DNA of 64,000 bases from the NCBI GenBank assembly GCA_030374765.1, contig JARGXX010000001.1, positions 620,001 through 684,000 on the forward strand, written 5' to 3'. The stretch comes from Agarophyton chilense. Its lineage: Eukaryota; Rhodophyta; Florideophyceae; Gracilariales; Gracilariaceae. Each line of letters starts with the position of its first letter. Position 1 is the first letter of the stretch. The notes under the pieces were generated by a model that was not told the origin of the DNA, did not search any database, and saw only the letters and a program-made list of their open reading frames with translations. Below are positions 21,069 to 30,755 of the stretch, in pieces. Position numbers and translations under genes: made by a program.

Positions 21069-22169
21069 TCAGCTTTTTGGCGACGCAGTTGCCGTTTCAT
21101 CGAATGAAAGCTGACTGCGGGGATAATCCTCGGGCAGTGGCTCGTCCTGGTGGACAAAATGGTAGCAAGCCCCACGTCTTTCAATATATCTCTGGTACAC
21201 ATCCTGCTTGACGAAGCCGTGTTTCTTTTCCAACTCTTCTCGTTTAAGTTTACAGCATCTTTCACAAGGAAACGGTTGTAACTCCGCTTTGTATCGCTTC
21301 TCTTTTTCCCGCTCAGCGCGTTCTCGTAGTATTTTTGCAACAGTGAATGGCGGTTTCACCTGCTGTGCAGGTGATGTCGTTTTTTCACCTTGCAGTTGTT
21401 CCTCAAAATTGTGTTGTGGAGCAGCTTCGCGCTTTCCTATCAAAGTGTTCGTTTCGAAAACACAAGTTCGTTGCGAAATACTTTGATGACGGGGTCGTCT
21501 ACTTGGCACTGGCAACGGATTTTGGACGGCATGTGGTTCATCACGATCAGCAGTGCCTCCCCTTGTAGGTTTTCGAGTTCGCACGGGGGAATGATTACTG
21601 CTCGCGCACTGTTCAACATGGAGCAGAGATTGGTCTGCCGCCCTTCGTCGCTTCCCCCCCACGGGTGAAAAAGTAACCTGAAACGAAGCCGACTGCTCAA
21701 AAGCATGTACAGGAGATGGTGAGCTTTTCTTTCGTTCTCCGCATTCGGCAAGACGCTGCTCTAGATTGGCCAGTCTCTGTTCTGTGGCGAGCCGCCACTT
21801 TCGGTGTGCAGAAAGCTGTTCCTGCATTTTTGAGTTGACAATCTCCTGGGTTTCAATAATATCAGTCATGGAGTTGACAAGGTTGGAGATGAGAGCTGGA
21901 TTTTGGGCGGATGAGGAGGAGTAATGGATTTGGCTGATTGCAACGATCATAGCACTTGTGGAATTGTGCATCCTTTGTTTCCAATCGTGCATCGTGGGAA
22001 GCGGCTCAGGTACGTTGAGTGCCAGCGAATGATGGTTAGACCCCAAAAGATTGTAGGGCACGAGCGGGACGTAGAGGCGTGAACGGGAACATTTGTGCAT
22101 CTGACGCGAACTTGACTGCTCTTCAACGAAACTCCATCCCCGCCAAAACACTGCATGTTTTGGCCACAT
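21069..22169 (-). CDS. Unrecognised coiled-coil protein with a Cys-x2-Cys C-terminal region
   Basis: A 366-residue frame from the first in-frame ATG. A probable coiled coil at about residues 70-150 (EQRLANLEQRLAECGERK) is followed by a polar, basic middle. The C-terminal block (about 290-366) contains FPCERCCKLKREELEKKHGF and RRGACYHFVHQDEPLPEDYP. The CxxC pair with the later Cys and His could bind zinc. The family is not recognised. The frame remains open upstream of the ATG to about 22,266, and another protein-like frame lies at 22,237-22,467. The true gene may therefore include an upstream exon, though I saw no clean splice pair. Confidence 0.6.
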   Translation of the reverse strand: MWPKHAVFWRGWSFVEEQSSSRQMHKCSRSRLYVPLVPYNLLGSNHHSLALNVPEPLPTMHDWKQRMHNSTSAMIVAISQIHYSSSSAQNPALISNLVNSMTDIIETQEIVNSKMQEQLSAHRKWRLATEQRLANLEQRLAECGERKKSSPSPVHAFEQSASFQVTFSPVGGKRRRAADQSLLHVEQCASSNHSPVRTRKPTRGGTADRDEPHAVQNPLPVPSRRPRHQSISQRTCVFETNTLIGKREAAPQHNFEEQLQGEKTTSPAQQVKPPFTVAKILRERAEREKEKRYKAELQPFPCERCCKLKREELEKKHGFVKQDVYQRYIERRGACYHFVHQDEPLPEDYPRSQLSFDETATASPKS

Positions 22170-22772
22170 GTCTATCGCCACGTGGGCGAGCCTTGATGCC
22201 GATGAGGTTTGGCACCCGAACTCTGGTGCTCTGCGTTCATGTCCAAACTCGACTACAAAGTGCAAACCGAGAGGGACAGTGTGAAGGGCAGAGGATTACG
22301 GGCTTATCCTCTTCTCCAAGAGTGACACACACCTTCTTATTTGCGTCGCACGCACGTGAGGTCGTAGGTCGAATGGCGAGGACTCCGAAGACTCGCTGTG
22401 CGGGATCCTTCTCGCCATCTGCCCGCAACGTCGACAGGCTTCCAGCCACGAGTCCAAACTTGCTCAATGGTTTGCACCAACCTTTATGCGTACAAGTGTG
22501 AAATAAAAACGGCTAAACGGAAGCAAACACATGGCGTGCCGATGCTCCCAACTTGTACCAGTTGTTGATGATTTGGAGTTGTCAACATCTATCCATCGCC
22601 ACTCGAAGACCGGCACACATGTGCTGTCAACATGAAAACTGCTCCTGCCACATTCTTTATTAATGAGATGGATTACTTGAGGTCACCACTGTTTTTCATA
22701 CATGTATTCAACGGAGTACTTCGGATCTTGCGAATAGAACACTCGGTCCGATAAGTTCTGTCTTATTTATGA
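22170..22772. other. Intergenic region, possible upstream exon
   Basis: Contains a minus-strand open stretch at 22,237-22,467 with protein-like composition and no ATG near its start. It may be an upstream exon of the coiled-coil gene or chance. The remainder, to the end of the amine oxidase gene, shows nothing clear. Confidence 0.35.
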
Positions 22773-24725
22773 CTACGAACAACACACACTTGCGCCATCA
22801 ACTTGAGGAGGCAGGTCGATCCCTGGATTTCCAAGAAAGAAACAGTCCGGTTTCAGTGTGAATCCAGTGCTCTCGCACGGCATGACAGGGAAATCCTCAG
22901 TCCTTGGCACATGCGCAACTCCAAAACTGTGCCACACCACGATGCGTTCGTCCACGATAGAGCGATTTTTGGTCGTCCACAGCGGTAGACCATCGCCTCC
23001 GGCGCTCTGAGTCGGGAATTCTCCAGCTGGATAGTTCTCACCTTCCTCATATGGTGTTACCCACAGTGATTTCTTCGCGAACCACCCACGCTTTGACACC
23101 GCACTTTCGTCTGTGGTGAGAAGATGTGGCTGGAAAGAGCCGAAAGTGTAGGGAACAAGTTTGTACGCAATCTTTTTCCCGGATATATAATTCTCTTTGT
23201 GCGGGTTGAAAATTCGCCAAGTACGAGCTGCGACCGCATTACGTTGAGCTTCTTGTTCCGTGCGTAATAAGCTGCTTTCAACTCGGAACGCGTTTCCAAA
23301 TGAGTTGTGCTCTCCAGCTTCTGCGGCTACTAAGTTTACTTCTTCGACCGAATTACGAGCTCCATCAACTGCCATTTCCAAGCGTGCACAGAACATGTGT
23401 TGGTGAATCTGTGCATTCACCCCAGGTGCTACAATCACCCCCGCCGTAGGTTCATTCTCTCCTTCACTGAGAAGATTTGTTGAGAGCTCACCCGAAAGTT
23501 TGATCTCGTGCGATATAGAACCATCATGGTGAAGATACCAGTAGAACAGGTATTCATAATTCACCACAGTTGCAATGAACGAGATAACCAATCGTCTAGC
23601 GCGTCTGCTTTCAGAATGACCAGTGCGATATTCGACGTGTTTGTAAAGAAGACCCACATCTTCTTCGTGCATGCATATTGCTTTTTTGATGACATATGGT
23701 TCGCCTCTGCTGTCCGACAAAACCGCATCAAAGTAATGAATGGCACCTAGACAATCACATCCAAGGTCAAGACTATTGGCACAATAACCCAACCCGTAGT
23801 CGCCGACGTCAAACGCGCACTTACGTTCAAATGGAGGGTGCGTATCCGCGTAAGGAACCGCCATTTCCACCAGACTTGCCCGCTTGACGACAGAGCGATT
23901 GTCGAACTGGATGTCATGGAGAACAAGTCCCTCGCGATAATTAAACCCAACCGAGAAGCTCCATTTTTCCCAGTCTACATTGTTGTCACGGACTGTGAAG
24001 CTAGGCCCATCCGGCTGCACTACTTGCAGTGGTCGTAACGTTTTACGAAATTGTGAAGGCAGATAATCGTTATCCTTCAGAAGATCTGGATGATAGTTGA
24101 CGGCCGCGCTTGGTAGAAGGGGGGGACTACGTTGCACTCCTTCGACTGTTACTACAGTTTTTAGGTTGAGGTCTACAACCGGAAGTATGTCAATAGGATG
24201 AGCGTAATGGTTGTCAACCGGGTGGACACGTTTGTACAAAAAGGTTTGAACCAGTCTTGCCGGTTGACCGTCCTTTCGAAAATGCAACGGTTCGTACTCT
24301 CCGGCAATATGTACGCTCCATGGATCGCAAACCAATGAGTCAATGTCATACATTCCATACCTTTTTGATATTAAATCTCGCACGCGAGCATCGCGCTTTA
24401 CTATTGTCTCAGCCAAATTGCAATCATCCGGGGTGAGTACTGGCTGGGCTCCCCTTGCGATGGGCAGCTCTTTGACTTCAGACGAGGCAAGCTCCACGTG
24501 AAGCTTGTAAGCTGTGGCATCCGGTGGAACAATGGCAATCACAACCGCGGCTCGTGCTACACATGTCTCAGCAAGTGTTATGGCAGAAAATCGTACGTTG
24601 TCGGACAAATGATCTCGCGATAGACGAGCAGCTTTTCGAATTTCCTCGAGAGAGAGAGGGCTCAGGTCTTTGGACTGAAGCGCTTCCTGTAAAGGCTGAC
24701 CTGAAGATTCTGCTGCTGGAGCCAT
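22773..24725 (-). CDS. Copper amine oxidase (topaquinone enzyme)
   Basis: A 650-residue copper-containing amine oxidase, which oxidises primary amines to aldehydes with release of ammonia and hydrogen peroxide. Key residues are visible: the cofactor tyrosine Y390 in NYEY (389-392), which self-converts to topaquinone; the catalytic base Asp306 in AFDVGDYGLG; copper ligands His441 and His443 in HQH; and the third ligand His605 in the conserved GVAHVPRTEDFPVMP block. Length and domain order are normal. There is no signal peptide and no classical peroxisomal SKL-type tail (it ends CCS), so a cytosolic or unusual location is likely. A single exon. The substrate cannot be inferred. Confidence 0.96.
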   Translation of the reverse strand: MAPAAESSGQPLQEALQSKDLSPLSLEEIRKAARLSRDHLSDNVRFSAITLAETCVARAAVVIAIVPPDATAYKLHVELASSEVKELPIARGAQPVLTPDDCNLAETIVKRDARVRDLISKRYGMYDIDSLVCDPWSVHIAGEYEPLHFRKDGQPARLVQTFLYKRVHPVDNHYAHPIDILPVVDLNLKTVVTVEGVQRSPPLLPSAAVNYHPDLLKDNDYLPSQFRKTLRPLQVVQPDGPSFTVRDNNVDWEKWSFSVGFNYREGLVLHDIQFDNRSVVKRASLVEMAVPYADTHPPFERKCAFDVGDYGLGYCANSLDLGCDCLGAIHYFDAVLSDSRGEPYVIKKAICMHEEDVGLLYKHVEYRTGHSESRRARRLVISFIATVVNYEYLFYWYLHHDGSISHEIKLSGELSTNLLSEGENEPTAGVIVAPGVNAQIHQHMFCARLEMAVDGARNSVEEVNLVAAEAGEHNSFGNAFRVESSLLRTEQEAQRNAVAARTWRIFNPHKENYISGKKIAYKLVPYTFGSFQPHLLTTDESAVSKRGWFAKKSLWVTPYEEGENYPAGEFPTQSAGGDGLPLWTTKNRSIVDERIVVWHSFGVAHVPRTEDFPVMPCESTGFTLKPDCFFLGNPGIDLPPQVDGASVCCS

Positions 24726-25835
24726 TCACATATACACGAGTTCGTGTAGTGACACTATCTTCTTGATGGCAGCGGCGAATGCGTTGTCTGAACTCAGAGA
24801 AGAATAAACACTGGTGATGGTAGACGCATCTTGAGATCTCATTGTTCACGTGTGAGAGCTGAAATATTGGTGTGCTTCGAGCTCAGACAGAAGTCTTGGC
24901 ACGAGACGAGAGCTTCATTCGTTCCCCTCTTGGGCCGAATGTGTGTCATCTGAACCAATGACCGGCTTCCAGCACATTTAACGAAGGGTGCAAAGATTGC
25001 AAATGTGCGCTCGATAGCTTAGAATGTTTCCCAAGCTCCGTCAATTAGGACTTGGACTGGTGGAACGGGTGTACAAACAGTGCTAACGCCCGAGAAACAC
25101 TGAGATACTCTTGATAAAAGGAATTTACGGGAATAAAGCTAAAGGACCTATTTCTTGACTGATGAAAAACACTCTTATCTCACTAGCAGTCCTATGAAAC
25201 AAAGTATTTTGAACCCTAATGTATCGAGGAGTCGGTAAGAGGGGAAAGCTAGAGGAACGTCATACGCACACAGCGCTCCCATTGAATACTCGGAAGTTGT
25301 GCGCCGAGCTAGTTGAAATTTCTTATTGTGAGCTGATCAGAGTTATTAAATTTGACCTCAATGGCATTCTGTGTTAAAAGAGAACAGTTAGAATCCATCT
25401 CCGACAGGTCGCTCCGGTACACATGGAAGAAGAAAAAATCTCCGCAGTCAATTCGCGAATAGGCTAGTGTTGCGGATTTGCGTAATTATGGTAACATTGA
25501 TTTTCACCAGGAGTCCATTGCTGTACGCGGTACAATCATGGTCCAAATCGTCAACAATAAACGTTGTGAAATTGTCAACCATCGTTTTTCCTCGCGAGTT
25601 CAAGACGGCTTCAAATCGTTGATCTCAAAGCAGCGCTTCATTACCTTCCTGTGGATGTACGAGCGGCTTCAGACATGGTTAAATAAGACAGCTGCGACAA
25701 AAGTTTCGTGAGTGATTCATACGGTGAATCATTCATCGTTGATGTGTATCCATGAAATCAGAAGCACAACGATATCACAACCGCCCACAGCCATGAACGA
25801 TCAAAACATGAAGGAAATAATAAGAAAAGCAGACA
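24726..25835. other. Intergenic region without a supported gene
   Basis: About 1.1 kb between two minus-strand genes. It should contain the amine oxidase promoter and the 3' end of the PPP4R4-like gene. The only notable frame (plus strand, 25,478-25,711) lacks recognisable character. Confidence 0.45.
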
Positions 25836-28800
25836 TCAGCGTCTTCTTCGAAACAGGCCTCTGAAAAAACCTACGTGGCTGCTCCCAGAGGACGATCCCC
25901 CATTGCCCGAACGCACCGCTGCTCCGTTCGGGGCCGTTGGAGGCCCTGTGGAAGAAGTGCCATTGGCTTTTGCGGTGAATACTTTGCTCGCCGAATTATG
26001 AAATGATGAAAGGACGGATCTCGAGGGGGTTTGGCCGTTCTCGTCAGCGCGATGTCTACCATCATACGCGCCATATACTTTTCGATGTGTTGCATCTGAC
26101 ATTGTGTCGAGATCTTCGTGTCGACCTCTGCTTCGTCGCCATGCAGCACCGCCTTTGAGAGGAGCCAGTCCGGAATCTTTTTCGAAGACAACCGGAAGAG
26201 TGTTTCCTTCTTCTAGCGCTCCATTCGCATGCCCGTTTGCATAGTTCGGATTTCGAACTTCTTGCTTGGCTGCCAAGACATTTGGCTTCCCATAAACAGT
26301 GTGATTTTCATCTGGAGCAATTCCTCCACTGGTGGGAAGACTGCCAGTGCTCGCAAAATCAATCATTTCTTTGTTACCTGGTAAACCTCCGCTGTCCAGA
26401 TCCCCTCCAGAAGGCACTGACATCGAGTTAGATCGGGCTGAGACAGCTTGTGGGCCATTCAATCCAAATTCACCGGCAGTAACAATGGGCACGCCCGCCC
26501 CGCCAGTGTGACCTTCGAGCGGAGCAGTACTCCCGTGATTTGCTGTTGATGAGGCATTGGATCTCTTCTTCCTTCGCAAGGCACTTAATGATTTCTTCGG
26601 GCTATCTTTTCCATGCTTTCCCCATCCGCCAATCTTGTGAGGCTTGTCCTTCCCGTCCGTCCGCCCATTCTTTCGCGAGCGAGATTCCATCGAAAGCTGC
26701 CTCGGGATCTGAGCAAACATGCCATTCCACGATCGACTCCTGGCTTCATATGATGCATTTTGAGCCGCGTTCTTGCCCATTTGCTCTTTCACCGGAGTGT
26801 CACCGTTAACGATCTTTGGCGCACCTCGCTTCATGCCACTATGATGTTTTGCTTGAGTGTGTTGCTGCTGTGATTGTAATATTTGCTGCTGCTCTAAGAG
26901 AGCAGACACGTGAGGATGGAGCCCATTTCTGCGGGGAACGTTCGGCACCTCAACGGATGTAGAAGGTTGAAGAGATTCATTCACTAAGCTGCTTAATATG
27001 CTCTCTTCCCCGTTTGAATTTCCGCTTGGTTCGTCAGCAATGCCATTAGGCATGTTTCTATCGAAGCCGGCCTCAACCATGGAAGGATCAAGAAAAACGG
27101 CAGAGTCAACTTCCGGTAGCTTCTGGTTCTGGTACGCACTTGGCTTCATCATTGAGGCAGCGGCAGAACTTGCCTTGGCCGCGGAAATAACGGCTTTTGA
27201 TACCGATAGCTGTCCAGAAGACTGCTCCAGGCTTGGTCGTCTGACATGTATCATGCGACGATTTCCACGAGTTGAACCTAACCTTCCCCGAGCGCGCTTC
27301 TGAGTTCGGGGGGAAAACCCGTAAAACTCTTGTTCTTCTCGGTATCGTGCCTGATCCTCTGCTCTTCTCTCAATCGCTCGTCGCATGGCTTCATTAACCC
27401 GGTCAGGGTGTTTCTGCATTAGAGCAAGCACATCCACATCCGAGTCACTCTTCAGTATACTAATGGCCTTTTCATAAGTTACAGAACCACCACACATAGG
27501 AGCCATGGACGGGAGCAGATTGGCAAGCCGAATGCGCACATTCACTACCGGATCACTTGCCAAGGCCAGCATCTGGCCGGAAAACAGCTCCTGAAAGCGT
27601 CGGTGGCTGAACACTCTCATAGCCGCCATGCCTCCGTCAAGCAATGCTAGTCGCATCCAGAACGGGCCCCTCGTGGCTGCCTTCCAATACTTTTCAATGG
27701 CGCTGTTGCGCTCTTTCGAATTTGGAATACTCCGAATAGACTTGATTGTGGCATCCATAGCCGCTTCACGCACAAGGGGCGTGCCCTGACTGGTGAGGCG
27801 ATACAATAGCGGCAGCACGTGGTCCATGAGAGCGTCTGCGGGAATGATCTCGGCGCATTTCGCAAGTTGGTCGGCAAGGCTCTTTTGTATTCTCCACTCC
27901 CCCTCCGACAGCATGGTCAGGTCAGAAAACACAGGAGTCAGCCGTCTCACTGAGGCCGGATCGCTTCCATCGCGAGCAAAAGCGGTGAGCAGGTCGTGGA
28001 AGTGAGCCAATGCGTTCATGCGAACCATAGCGTTCTCATCTTGAAGCAAAGAACACACGGCAGTAAATAGACGTTCAAAGTTACCTCGTGGGGCAAGCAA
28101 AGCTGTAGTCTCATGTATGCCAGCGGCAAGAATGAAACGAACTTCTTCGTCCGTATCCTTCGCTAGATAATCGCACAGTCCGCTCAATTCCAATGCATAC
28201 TTGTCTCCCAAGGCCTTGGCCACGCCTGGTAAGTTAAACGCACAGTTGCGTCGAATAAGAGGGCCGTTGCACGTTGCCATACCAGTATATGCCTTATAAG
28301 CCTCCCGACGAAAGGACTTCTTCGTGAACAAAGCCAGCGAGTAGGTGAACTGCCCGAAAATCTCGGAGGCTACCTCAAGCAGCAAGTAGGTGTTATCGTC
28401 CACCAAGCGCTGATCCTCCGCGGAAAATTTCTTTGCAAAAGCCGACAGGCGCGCGAACACGGGCGGAAGCAAGTCGCGAAACAGGCGACTAGGGATGCCA
28501 TTATTACGATGCGACTCGAGGATGTGCGCCATGGTGCGCATTGCAGTGGCGCGCAATCGCGCTTCCTCGGGGGGCTCAAGCATGCGTTCGATGCGCGGCC
28601 ACACCTGGGTTTCGGTGACGCGGATGGGCAAGGCGGCGCCAATCTGGGCCAGACTTTCTACGACCATACCGCGCACCTCAATGTCGGCATCCTCGAAGAG
28701 GCGTAGTGCGCGCGGAAGAATGATGTGCTCCACCTGATGTTTGTCCAGACATTGGCCCATGGCGCCCACGACTCGAGCGGCTACCTTACGCGACGTGTAC

Positions 28801-29738
28801 AACTGCTCAGCGGCGTGGATGTCCACGAGCGCAATGACGTCTTTGAGCTCCTGTGGGGTCCAGTGCATGTTGGGCAGGCACTCAACGAGGATGTTGCCCC
28901 AGCAATGGTAGAGTTCCTCATATTCAGGGGAGGCAATACCCTTTGCTCGGTGGATGACACCAAATGAGGCGCAAGTGATCATGTTAGCAGTGGCGGGCTG
29001 CAAATTGAGGGCAACCACGTCGTAAAGGCGCTGCGCCGTCTTGATCTGTAACTCAGTGTTCCACGTCGGCACATTTTCGCACAGAACGGGCAGCAGAATT
29101 TTCATGGTGTCGTCCAGACAATGGTCAAGTAGCTGCTGTAGCTCAAACAGAATAAACTCGCGCTCGCTGTCAGCGCCTGAGATTAGCACCTCGGCCATCT
29201 TCTGAACGCTGTAGATGGCCTCGAGACTGCCAATTTCAATGAGTCTGTCATCTGGCTCGGTGGACTGGGGAGTTTGTGCAGCACGGTCGCAAAGCACGCA
29301 GTGCAGCAGGAAGAAGTCGGGCGAGGCGTCAGCTTGAGCGGATTTGGTAGCTAGGTAGAAGGGGGTGCATAGAACGCGCGGTAACGCGTCGCAAAAGCGA
29401 CAACAACAACTTACCAGAAAGCGATCGACGTGGGGCGCGGGGTCGGAGGACCGCGAGGAGGACACGACGTCGGACTCGCCGCGCACGAGCGGTGGTGGCT
29501 TGCCGCCGTTGGCTGCGGCGGCGGCTGCGGCTGCGGCAGCGGCGGCGGCTGCAGCGGCTTGCTGGTGGGGAAGGGGGATGGGTGAGTCGGGGCGGTGGTT
29601 CGGGACGGGAGAGTCTGGGCGCAAAGCGGGGGAGGGCGAGTCGGGGCGCGTCTTTTCGAGTTGACGTGGGGAAGAGGGACGGCGTGGCGGCATTCGCATA
29701 GAAGGGGGTGGCCGCGTGGCGGCGTCCGGGGGCGGCAT
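25836..29738 (-). CDS. PPP4R4: PPP4R4-like HEAT-repeat phosphatase regulatory subunit
   Basis: A large HEAT-repeat scaffold. PPP4R4 binds the PP4 catalytic subunit in animals. The repeats cover about residues 160-800 and include VRGMVVESLAQIGAALP, a RRNCAFNLPGVAKALG block and ARLRATAMRTMAHILE, a pattern I associate with this family rather than with PP2A-A. The C-terminal third is disordered and basic, ending RGLFRRRR. The N-terminus has a proline-rich SPxP repeat and about 15 alanines (GC-rich repeat, about 29,515-29,565). The first ATG is at 29,738. A GTAAGT donor at 29,414 and a CCCCAG acceptor at 29,265 define a 150-nt intron that is in phase and stop-free. Removing it gives 1,250 residues instead of 1,300 and deletes a Cys-rich stretch that does not look like the family. 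Confidence 0.85.
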   Translation of the reverse strand: MPPPDAATRPPPSMRMPPRRPSSPRQLEKTRPDSPSPALRPDSPVPNHRPDSPIPLPHQQAAAAAAAAAAAAAAAANGGKPPPLVRGESDVVSSSRSSDPAPHVDRFLVSCCCRFCDALPRVLCTPFYLATKSAQADASPDFFLLHCVLCDRAAQTPQSTEPDDRLIEIGSLEAIYSVQKMAEVLISGADSEREFILFELQQLLDHCLDDTMKILLPVLCENVPTWNTELQIKTAQRLYDVVALNLQPATANMITCASFGVIHRAKGIASPEYEELYHCWGNILVECLPNMHWTPQELKDVIALVDIHAAEQLYTSRKVAARVVGAMGQCLDKHQVEHIILPRALRLFEDADIEVRGMVVESLAQIGAALPIRVTETQVWPRIERMLEPPEEARLRATAMRTMAHILESHRNNGIPSRLFRDLLPPVFARLSAFAKKFSAEDQRLVDDNTYLLLEVASEIFGQFTYSLALFTKKSFRREAYKAYTGMATCNGPLIRRNCAFNLPGVAKALGDKYALELSGLCDYLAKDTDEEVRFILAAGIHETTALLAPRGNFERLFTAVCSLLQDENAMVRMNALAHFHDLLTAFARDGSDPASVRRLTPVFSDLTMLSEGEWRIQKSLADQLAKCAEIIPADALMDHVLPLLYRLTSQGTPLVREAAMDATIKSIRSIPNSKERNSAIEKYWKAATRGPFWMRLALLDGGMAAMRVFSHRRFQELFSGQMLALASDPVVNVRIRLANLLPSMAPMCGGSVTYEKAISILKSDSDVDVLALMQKHPDRVNEAMRRAIERRAEDQARYREEQEFYGFSPRTQKRARGRLGSTRGNRRMIHVRRPSLEQSSGQLSVSKAVISAAKASSAAASMMKPSAYQNQKLPEVDSAVFLDPSMVEAGFDRNMPNGIADEPSGNSNGEESILSSLVNESLQPSTSVEVPNVPRRNGLHPHVSALLEQQQILQSQQQHTQAKHHSGMKRGAPKIVNGDTPVKEQMGKNAAQNASYEARSRSWNGMFAQIPRQLSMESRSRKNGRTDGKDKPHKIGGWGKHGKDSPKKSLSALRRKKRSNASSTANHGSTAPLEGHTGGAGVPIVTAGEFGLNGPQAVSARSNSMSVPSGGDLDSGGLPGNKEMIDFASTGSLPTSGGIAPDENHTVYGKPNVLAAKQEVRNPNYANGHANGALEEGNTLPVVFEKDSGLAPLKGGAAWRRSRGRHEDLDTMSDATHRKVYGAYDGRHRADENGQTPSRSVLSSFHNSASKVFTAKANGTSSTGPPTAPNGAAVRSGNGGSSSGSSHVGFFRGLFRRRR
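29265..29414 (-). other. Probable 150-nt in-frame intron in the PPP4R4-like gene
   Basis: On the minus strand the sequence reads CTG then GTAAGT at the donor and ends in ACTCCCCAG at the acceptor. Its length is a multiple of three and it has no stop, so retention would insert 50 residues including seven cysteines between the low-complexity N-terminus and the first HEAT repeat. The strong donor consensus and the odd composition argue for an intron. Retained and spliced forms could both be translated. Confidence 0.6.
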
Positions 29739-29915
29739 GGGAGAAGGGGAGAGAGGGAGCGAAGAGGGAGTGAAGAAGAGGGAGCGAGGGGGGGAGGGGG
29801 ATGAAAGGAGCAATGGGAGTGGAAAGGGCGGTCAGACGTGGAAAGGGTAAGGGCGCGGGCGCGACTTTGGATAGGGGAGCTACGGAGCGAAGGAGGTGGG
29901 ATGTGGGGTGTGGGG

Positions 29916-29918
<3 letters not shown>

Positions 29919-29954
<36 letters not shown>
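29919..29954 (+). repeat. Poly-G run, 36 bases
   Basis: Uninterrupted G homopolymer about 180 bases upstream of the PPP4R4-like ATG. It can form G-quadruplexes. The exact length is likely to be unreliable in any assembly. Confidence 0.9.
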
Positions 29955-29955
<1 letters not shown>

Positions 29956-30053
29956 GGAGATGGTGCAGCGCGCGCGGTGGGGGTGAGGGCGGGCGAGCAG
30001 CGCGCGTGTGAGGGGTGTGGAAGGGGCGCCAGTAGATGGTGGCACGGGCTGGT

Positions 30054-30061
30054 GGGGGGGT

Positions 30062-30148
<87 letters not shown>

Positions 30149-30151
30149 CGT

Positions 30152-30185
<34 letters not shown>
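30054..30185 (+). repeat. Poly-G tract, 132 bases with few interruptions
   Basis: G runs of 7, 37, 49 and 34 bases separated by single T, single A and a CGT triplet. Followed directly by TGGCGG and an A-run. On the other strand it is poly-C within the presumed promoter of the downstream minus-strand gene. Confidence 0.9.
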
Positions 30186-30186
<1 letters not shown>

Positions 30187-30755
30187 GGCGGAAAAAAAAA
30201 GCGCGCCAGCAGGCGACAAGCGACAGACGGCAGACGGTAGACGGCAGACGGCAGGCGGCAGCCAGCGCGAGGGCGGCGGCGAGACGCGGCGCAGCAGCGC
30301 CAGCGTTTACCGTTGGCACGCGCTTGCTGATGGCCACGCGCTGCCGCCGCCTCCGCCCCGTCCAATGGGCGCGCGCCACGTCCAGCATAAGCATAGCGCC
30401 AGCGTCGCCACGTGTGTGGCGCTCAGCCGCGCAACTGCACTGCAGCGCGTGTGAGTGCGCGCGCGAAACGTTTCGGTGGCGCGTGCCGCTAATAACATGC
30501 GTGCGCACGCTATTTGGCAGCGCCAGCGCCGCTTTACAGCAGCGTCGCTTTGAATTTTCAAACGCGCCCAAAACACGCGCGCGCGCTTTGTGCTGTCATC
30601 ATTCGCGCCATCATTCGTGCCATCATTCGTGCCATCATTCGTGCCATCATTCGCGTCATCGCCATCCGAATGGTGAAGGGTGATGCCTTTGTTCGCCACG
30701 ATCATGCTTGCTCAACTTCTCGGGTTGCCCATGATGACGCCCAGCCTACCTACAG

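Larger units (their letters stand above)
29739..30755. promoter_or_regulatory. Upstream region of the PPP4R4-like gene with long poly-G runs
   Basis: A 1-kb region between the PPP4R4-like start and the end of the TPR gene. It holds homopolymer G runs on the plus strand (poly-C on the coding strand), listed separately, and a 12-base tandem repeat CATCATTCGTGC (about five copies, 30,598-30,660). It also has several GACAGACGGCAGACGG-type short repeats (30,222-30,258). Glycine- or proline-rich open frames here are artefacts of the runs. Confidence 0.6.

Noticed and set aside
29880-30683. Glycine-rich or proline-rich proteins across the poly-G region
   Set aside because: They arise solely from homopolymer G/C runs; no conserved sequence surrounds them.
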